This document shows positions 1 to 3,949 of a stretch of DNA of 8,520 nt, piece after piece; positions within the stretch are counted from its first letter, which is position 1, and the number at the start of each line of letters is the position of its first letter. Source of the stretch: CAZCRE01 sp964501075. Its GTDB lineage: Archaea > Thermoproteota > Bathyarchaeia > Bathyarchaeales > Bathycorpusculaceae. The translations under genes were made by a program, and so were the position numbers. The notes under the pieces are model-generated. The model was not told the DNA's origin. It worked only from the letters and a program-made list of their open reading frames with translations, and ran no database searches. Where the stretch lies: contig CAZCRE010000058.1 in assembly GCA_964501075.1 (NCBI GenBank), positions 1 through 8,520 on the forward strand. Reading direction: 5' to 3'.

Positions 1-66
1 GAAGGGAACTTCACATTCCTTTCCGCAGTCAGCACATACTGCCTTATGCATTTCTCTTTCATTCAT
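1..66 (-). CDS. CxxC zinc-ribbon protein, N-terminal fragment (runs off the left edge)
   Basis: Reading leftwards from an ATG at 66-64 gives 22 codons, including the segment HKAVCADCGKECEVPF, and then the window ends. The CxxC knuckle followed closely by CEVPF is characteristic of small archaeal and bacterial 'CxxC-x17-CxxC' zinc-ribbon proteins, in which a second CxxC pair lies about 17 residues on; that part is outside the window. The family probably binds one zinc ion; its function is not known. An AAGGAG motif (79-84) lies 12 bases ahead of the start, rather far for a Shine-Dalgarno site. A second in-frame ATG is residue 6. The gene follows the GIY-YIG gene on the same strand after 56 bases and could share its transcript. 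The family call is fairly sure, the exact start less so. Confidence 0.7.
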   Translation of the reverse strand, partial: MNEREMHKAVCADCGKECEVPF

Positions 67-122
67 TAGTTCTTTCAACTCCTTGTGATGACTGTGCAAA
101 AATCGCTTCTTACACGCTTTGT

Positions 123-470
123 CTACCTATGACGCTGGCGCTTATAAACAATGTGTTGGAAGCTATGACATCTAGGCTTAGAGAAATCAATCAGACGACA
201 GGAATTCCCACCTCCGTCACGGGTGTGATTCGAGTCAGCCAATTCCGTTTTTTGCTCGTGGCTCATCGTCTTGACGCTTCTCTCTCTCTTCATAGCTTCG
301 CCTCTGGAACTGAATCTCTCAGTGTGCACAAGCTTCAGTGGTTTATGCATTCTCGTGTATCGGGCGCCTCTGCCATTGAAGTGAAGCCTCAACCGTGAAT
401 CCACGTTCTTGGTATATCCGGTGTAGAAACTGCCACCTTCGCATAGAATAATGTAAACGTAATAGGGCAT
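123..470 (-). CDS. GIY-YIG domain protein (UPF0213/YhbQ-like endonuclease family)
   Basis: A 115-residue protein whose first ~80 residues form a single-domain GIY-YIG nuclease fold. The two signature strands appear as YVYIILC (4-10) and FYTGYT (15-20), replacing GIY and YIG. The expected catalytic arginine is R26, four before H30 in NVDSRLRLH, and the metal-binding glutamate is probably E63 in KRERSVK. Family members are stand-alone small nucleases, presumably acting on DNA structures or damage; the substrate is unknown. Relatives are usually 80-100 residues, so the polar tail after about residue 80 (Gly, Ser, His and Arg rich) is an extra and may come from loss of an earlier stop. A GAGGA lies directly against the ATG with no spacing, so a Shine-Dalgarno role is doubtful, but there is no later in-frame Met before the domain begins. 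Confidence 0.8.
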   Translation of the reverse strand: MPYYVYIILCEGGSFYTGYTKNVDSRLRLHFNGRGARYTRMHKPLKLVHTERFSSRGEAMKRERSVKTMSHEQKTELADSNHTRDGGGNSCRLIDFSKPRCHSFQHIVYKRQRHR

Positions 471-674
471 TCCTCATCAATGCTCCAATAGATGGCTCAC
501 GACTGGATTGTTTCAATAATCATGCATGCCCGTTAAAGCTTTTAGGCAAGCCAAGTTGGGAATGAACCCAAAGAAACCAGTGAATATGCCTGAATGATAA
601 GAATACCCTGCTCTTCTCGAAGACGCACACAGTTCCCTCCAGAAGGTCAAGAGGCAGCTTCATACACAGGCCAT

Positions 675-785
675 TCACAAAGCTACTCTGAATTTGCACT
701 GTTTATCTCCCTTGACTATGGAGTCTTCCATCGTGACTTTGACTGGTTTTCCTGTTGCTCCTTCGAATAGTACTTTGACCCGTCG
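675..785 (-). pseudogene. Remnant of a V4R-like domain C-terminus
   Basis: On the minus strand a 36-codon open frame lies between an in-frame TAA (788-786) and a TGA (677-675). Its end, with DSIVKGDKQCKFRVAL, resembles the last strands of V4R (4-vinyl-reductase-like) small-molecule binding domains, which typically close with a Gly-Asp-x-x-Cys-x-Phe motif. Preceding residues (VLFEGATGKPVKVTME) fit the same beta-rich tail. There is no room for the rest of a ~150-residue domain: upstream is a stop and then the tRNA promoter, and I see no continuation in the other frames. In archaea such domains often sit beside DNA-binding domains or bind hydrophobic ligands. The resemblance is from memory of the family pattern; a real micro-gene starting at the internal ATG is possible but unlikely. 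Confidence 0.4.
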
Positions 786-832
786 TTATTAGCACCTACA
801 TTCGTGAAGCATTGAAGTAAACCGAGCGGTCA

Positions 833-850
833 AAAAAAAAGGTTTTAAGA
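833..850 (+). promoter_or_regulatory. Archaeal promoter (BRE + box A) of tRNA-Ser
   Basis: A purine-rich AAAAAAAAGG stretch (BRE-like) runs into TTTTAAGA (843-850), whose centre lies about 30 bases before the first tRNA base at 878. That spacing matches archaeal tRNA promoters, with transcription starting a few bases ahead of the mature 5' end. Confidence 0.5.
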
Positions 851-877
851 AACGGCAGACGTAACTAATCAGAATGT

Positions 878-965
878 GCCGGGATGGCAGAGTGGATAAT
901 GCGCTGGCCTTGAGAGCCAGTGGACCTTCAGGTCCGCGCGGGTTCGAGTCCCACTCCCGGCGCCA
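878..965 (+). tRNA. tRNA-Ser, anticodon UGA, with encoded CCA
   Basis: A class II tRNA of 85 bases plus an encoded CCA (963-965). The acceptor stem is GCCGGGA (878-884) with TCCCGGC (955-961), fully paired. The D stem is 887-889 with 900-902 and its loop keeps the GG pair at 894-895. The anticodon stem is CTGGC (904-908) with GCCAG (916-920); loop CTTGAGA puts anticodon TGA at 911-913, reading UCA. The long variable arm is GGACC-TTCA-GGTCC (922-935), and the T loop TTCGAGT is 943-949. Discriminator G962 agrees with serine and argues against leucine. The T stem (938-942 with 950-954) has one C-A mismatch, C939 against A953. No intron is seen. A minus-strand open frame across this gene is an antisense artefact. 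Confidence 0.95.
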
Positions 966-1020
966 AGATACTCTCACCTCACGTGATTTGAACGATGATT
1001 AGGCTTGCTACATACAAGAA

Positions 1021-1040
1021 GTGAAAAAGAAAAAGGAAGC
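1021..1040 (-). terminator. T-rich terminator after the small membrane protein gene
   Basis: Read on the minus strand this is CTTCC followed by TTTTTCTTTTTC, two runs of five T beginning within about ten bases after the stop codon at 1050-1048. Archaeal termination commonly uses such T tracts without a stable hairpin. Confidence 0.5.
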
Positions 1041-1047
1041 CCTTTGC

Positions 1048-1397
1048 TTACTTTTTGAGATAAGCCCAGCCTATCAGTATCACGCCGATCAGGCCGATGA
1101 CACCGACGAGGCCATAGAAGTACNNNNNNNNNNNNNNNNNNNNNNNNNNNNNNNNNNNNNNNNNNNNNNNNNNNNNNNNNNNNNNNNNNNNNNNNNNNNN
1201 NNNNNNNNNNNNNNNNNNNNNNNGCCTATCAGTATCACGCCGATCAGGCCGATGACACCGACGAGGCCATAGAAGTACCATTTGTTCGCTACATCTCCAT
1301 ACAGGTTGTACATGCCGAAGTGTTGTACGGCGAAAACGATTATGGCCATGATAATCAGCACTCCGCCCAAGACCATGCCGGTTGTTTTGCTATTCAA
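1048..1397 (-). CDS. Small two-helix membrane protein, split by an assembly gap
   Basis: The N-terminal part lies right of the N run (58 codons from TTG 1397-1395 down to 1224) and the C-terminal part lies left of it, ending at TAA 1050-1048. Both sides of the gap carry the same 55 bases, and when these are superimposed the frame continues without a break to give a 64-residue protein. It has a hydrophobic helix at about 7-24, a short polar stretch with Tyr, Asp and Lys (30-40), a second glycine- and isoleucine-rich helix at about 42-60, and the basic end LKK. A textbook GGAGGTG (1407-1413) stands nine bases before the TTG, which fixes that start; an ATG at 1402-1400 is out of frame. I do not recognise the family and propose no function. 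A T-rich terminator follows, so it is probably transcribed alone. Confidence 0.65.
1069..1123. repeat. 55-bp copy A of the gap-flanking direct repeat
   Basis: Identical over 55 bases, by eye, to 1224-1278 on the other side of the 100-N run. It ends exactly at the first N and its partner begins exactly after the last N, as expected for two contig ends overlapping by an assembly k-mer of 55. It is most likely one genomic sequence written twice. Confidence 0.85.
1124..1223. other. Scaffold gap, exactly 100 N
   Basis: One hundred N, the usual placeholder for a gap of unknown length. Because the flanks are identical over 55 bases, the true gap is probably negative, meaning the contigs overlap and no sequence is missing. 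Confidence 0.95.
1224..1278. repeat. 55-bp copy B of the gap-flanking direct repeat
   Basis: Second copy of the 55-base sequence at 1069-1123, starting immediately after the N run. It encodes, on the minus strand, the second membrane helix of the small protein. Confidence 0.85.
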
Positions 1398-1406
1398 GTC
1401 ATATCA

Positions 1407-1413
1407 CACCTCC
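1407..1413 (-). promoter_or_regulatory. Shine-Dalgarno site deciding a TTG start
   Basis: Minus-strand GGAGGTG, nine bases upstream of TTG 1397-1395. It is the strongest ribosome binding site in the window and supports the non-ATG start of the small membrane protein. Confidence 0.75.
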
Positions 1414-1688
1414 TAGCAGGATCTTAACAGACAACAAGGCGTTCGATAAGCTATTTAGTATCTTCGATGACTGGCGCCGCCAGTGACACTCAAATTGAGC
1501 ACTGGAGTCAGATGCAATGCTATGGAAACAAAGTGTATGCTCCTGCTTGGTCTTCTGTTCGTCATCCTCCAGTTTGTGACAGTTACGGTCTACTGCTGTG
1601 CTCACTTGCAGGAATCGACGAAGCTACGTTGATTCGCACTGTGCACTAATAAGGCTCATGAACAATCTTTCGTCATAGGTCAACTAGC

Positions 1689-3791
1689 CTAATGAATCCC
1701 CAACAATTCCAGAAGATTGTATTTAATTATCAATACTGCGAACATCGAAGCGATAAGCGACATCACTGTGATCATCGTGTTAAGCGATGGTCCTGCTGTG
1801 TCCTTAAATGGGTCTCCGACTGTATCGCCTACGACAGCTGCCTTGTGTGCGTCTGATCCTTTTCCGCCGTGTTTTCCTGACTCAATTAATTTCTTGGCGT
1901 TGTCCCATAGACCGCCTGCATTTGACATCAACAGTGCCAGTAGCAAGCTTGAGAATATAGAGCCTGCTAAGAAACCTCCGAGTGCCTTTATCCCGCCTAC
2001 GAAGCCGATTAGCAAGGTTGCGACAATCGCTACAATGCTTGCTGGCATGAGTTCGCGCAGTGCTCCGACAGTTGCGATGTCAACGCATCGTGCATAGTCA
2101 GGCTTCACGCCTGGTTTTCCTTCTTTCAGACCAACGATCTCTCTGAACTGTCTTCTGATCTCCGTAATCATTCTTTCAGCATTTCTAACGACGCCAAGTA
2201 TAAGCATTGCGGAGAAGACTGCGGGAATCGCCAAGCCTATGAACGCGCCTAATAGAACCAGTGGATCCATGATATCGAAGATGACTGGCTTGCCTGCTCT
2301 TGCGGCTATTTCCTGGAAAGCTGCTAGAAGCGCGATCACGGTCAGTCCAGCCGCGCCTATTGCAAATCCTTTCGTTATGGCTTTTGCCGTGTTTCCTGCT
2401 GAGTCAAGCTCGTCCGTTATCGCGATGACTTCCTCGCTCAGCCCTGATTGCTCGGCTATTCCCTTTGAATTGTCCACAATCGGACCGTAGGCGTCGTTTG
2501 AAACGGTCAGTCCCACAATTGAAAGCATGCCAAGGGAGGCCATGGCTATTCCGTAAACAGCATATCCTAATCCTAGAGGTTCACATATTTTGTACGCAAC
2601 CGCTGCTGCAACAGCTATTCCAATCAACGGAAAAATAACACTGCGCAGACCATATGAGAACCCCGTCAGAATATTCAGCGCCGGTCCAGTTTCAGATGCT
2701 TTAGCAGTTTTCAAGACCGGCGCCTTGTCTTCAGACGTGAAGTAGTCAGATGTAACTCCGATTATTATTCCAGCTGCAAGACCTACTATAGCTGCTCCCC
2801 ATAGCTGCCATGCTCCCCATAGTTGCCATTGGTATTCCAAGTACCATGTGGTTAGAGCTGTGAGAATTCCGAAGATCGCGCATGTTACATAGGTGCCTCT
2901 GTTCAGTGCTCCTCCTGGGTTGCCTTTCTTGCCTACTCTGACCGTTAATGCACCTATGACAGCAGCTAGTATGCCTAGTCCGGCGAATACCAAGGGGATT
3001 TGAACGTAGGCGTTAGTTGTGCCAAGTCCTTGGCCAAGTATCATTACGGCCGCTATGCTTGCGATGTATGAGTCGAAAAGGTCTGCTCCCATGCCAGCAA
3101 CGTCTCCCACGTTGTCTCCGACGTTGTCGGCTATGACCGCGGGGTTTCGCGGGTCATCTTCAGGGATTCCCAACTCCACTTTGCCCACTAAGTCTGCGCT
3201 GATGTCGGCTGTCTTGGTGTATATGCCCCCGCCTACTTTTGCAAAAAGTGAGAGAGAACTCGCTCCAAAGCTGTAAGCCAACACTGCTGGAACGGTGCCT
3301 ACCATTCCCGTAAGCGAGTAGACTATGCTAATCCCGAGGAGGCCAACTCCTACTACCGATAATCCCATAACTGCGCCACCGCGGAAAGCGATGGGGAAGG
3401 CCTTGTTCAGTCCGCCCTGTGCTGCGTTTGCAACTTTTGCATTTGCCTTTGTAGCCACGTTCAGTCCTAAGTAACCTGCTAGAGCCGAGCAGAACGACCC
3501 GAATATGTAGGCTACTGGCAACTGAAGGTTCAGCCACAGGTCTTGGGCTTCCCATACTGGTTGCGGCAGGAATACGCCAATCAGTACCGCCACCACTGTT
3601 ATGAACATTGCCAGTGTCGTGTATTCTCTTCTTATGAAAGTTGCAGCTCCTTCTTTGATTGCGTTAGAAATCTCTTTCATCTTCTCAGTTCCACTATCTT
3701 GCTTGTTCACGTATCTGTAGAAGTAGAGTCCTACTAGCACTGAGACCAGCGCAGATAGCGGTGCCACTAACCATGGTTGGAAGTCCATCAT
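1689..3791 (-). CDS. hppA: Membrane-bound proton-translocating pyrophosphatase, K+-independent type
   Basis: A full-length 700-residue H+-PPase (family length about 650-800, 16 membrane helices). It hydrolyses cytoplasmic pyrophosphate to phosphate and moves protons out across the membrane. Signature pieces are all present: DISADLVGKVE (196-206), EDDPRNP (211-217), ADNVGDNVGDVAGMGADL (221-238), SNDAYGPIVDN (431-441) and GDTVGDPFKDTAGPS (655-669), which together supply the Asp/Lys/Asn residues binding Mg-pyrophosphate. In GNTAKAIT (466-473), Lys470 and Thr473 occupy the positions that separate K+-independent enzymes (Lys, Thr) from K+-dependent ones (Ala, Gly), so this should be a K+-independent H+ pump. 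Start: ATG 3791-3789 with AGGAGAGG (3795-3802) close upstream; a second ATG follows directly and would serve equally. A 12-residue tandem repeat (WQLWGA twice, 322-333) is odd. The gene diverges from the Ca2+-ATPase. Confidence 0.97.
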   Translation of the reverse strand: MMDFQPWLVAPLSALVSVLVGLYFYRYVNKQDSGTEKMKEISNAIKEGAATFIRREYTTLAMFITVVAVLIGVFLPQPVWEAQDLWLNLQLPVAYIFGSFCSALAGYLGLNVATKANAKVANAAQGGLNKAFPIAFRGGAVMGLSVVGVGLLGISIVYSLTGMVGTVPAVLAYSFGASSLSLFAKVGGGIYTKTADISADLVGKVELGIPEDDPRNPAVIADNVGDNVGDVAGMGADLFDSYIASIAAVMILGQGLGTTNAYVQIPLVFAGLGILAAVIGALTVRVGKKGNPGGALNRGTYVTCAIFGILTALTTWYLEYQWQLWGAWQLWGAAIVGLAAGIIIGVTSDYFTSEDKAPVLKTAKASETGPALNILTGFSYGLRSVIFPLIGIAVAAAVAYKICEPLGLGYAVYGIAMASLGMLSIVGLTVSNDAYGPIVDNSKGIAEQSGLSEEVIAITDELDSAGNTAKAITKGFAIGAAGLTVIALLAAFQEIAARAGKPVIFDIMDPLVLLGAFIGLAIPAVFSAMLILGVVRNAERMITEIRRQFREIVGLKEGKPGVKPDYARCVDIATVGALRELMPASIVAIVATLLIGFVGGIKALGGFLAGSIFSSLLLALLMSNAGGLWDNAKKLIESGKHGGKGSDAHKAAVVGDTVGDPFKDTAGPSLNTMITVMSLIASMFAVLIIKYNLLELLGIH
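2794..2829. repeat. 18-bp tandem duplication inside hppA
   Basis: GCTCCCCATAGCTGCCAT (2794-2811) is followed directly by GCTCCCCATAGTTGCCAT (2812-2829), one base different. It is in frame and encodes WQLWGA twice at residues 322-333 of the pyrophosphatase, near a membrane-helix boundary. Confidence 0.9.
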
Positions 3792-3850
3792 TTACCTCTC
3801 CTAATCGCCCATTCCAGTTTTCAAAGAAGCTTTAGTGTCCTTCGAAATCT

Positions 3851-3858
3851 CTTATAAA
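3851..3858 (-). promoter_or_regulatory. Box A (TATA) of hppA
   Basis: On the minus strand this reads TTTATAAG. With initiation about 25 bases on, near 3828, the leader would be about 35 bases and contain the AGGAGAGG site. Position and sequence fit an archaeal promoter; it is predicted only. Confidence 0.5.
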
Positions 3859-3892
3859 CTTATTTGTTAACCCCCTATTCGTTCAGAGAAAA

Positions 3893-3901
3893 GAATATAA
3901 C
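3893..3901 (+). promoter_or_regulatory. Box A (TATA) of the P-type ATPase gene
   Basis: GAATATAAC preceded by the purine-rich AGAGAAAA, a BRE-like element. Initiation near 3922 would leave a leader of about 28 bases that includes GAGGGAG (3940-3946). It lies only about 40 bases from the opposing hppA box A, so the two promoters share one control region. Confidence 0.5.
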
Positions 3902-3949
3902 TCCATTATCTTTACAGCATATCTTCTAAATCGGCTGTAGAGGGAGAAA

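Larger units (their letters stand above)
471..877. other. Intergenic stretch with one gene remnant and the tRNA promoter
   Basis: About 400 bases without a convincing complete gene. The only protein-like signal is the minus-strand V4R-like tail at 675-785. A 46-codon minus-strand frame (ATG near 663, reading leftwards) has no recognisable domain. The right end holds a run of nine A (832-840) and the box A of the tRNA. This looks like decayed former coding sequence. Confidence 0.5.

Noticed and set aside
359..370. 12-mer ATCGGGCGCCTC, also present at 7087-7098
   Set aside because: Only 12 bases, one copy inside the GIY-YIG gene and one intergenic, no extension on either side; treated as coincidence.
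832..840. Run of nine A (T9 on the minus strand) as a terminator
   Set aside because: No minus-strand gene ends just before it; it is better explained as the purine-rich element ahead of the tRNA box A.
789..977. Minus-strand 62-codon open frame
   Set aside because: It runs antisense through the tRNA-Ser gene; stretches like EWDSNPRGPEGPLAL are the well-known false translation of a tRNA complement.
1021..1281. Two open frames spanning the first N run
   Set aside because: Both are frames read through placeholder N; only the minus-strand one is meaningful, and only after collapsing the duplicated flank.
1470..1484. Hairpin ACTGGC-GCC-GCCAGT
   Set aside because: Six-base arms with no T run beside it and about 200 bases beyond the end of hppA; no convincing terminator or RNA role.
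1399..1605. Minus-strand 68-codon frame starting at GTG, ending just before the small membrane protein
   Set aside because: Cys/Ser/His-rich composition without any domain and a weak start; the good Shine-Dalgarno site at its end belongs to the next gene.
1467..1649. Plus-strand 60-codon frame
   Set aside because: No recognisable domain, no ribosome binding site, and it overlaps another equally random frame on the opposite strand.
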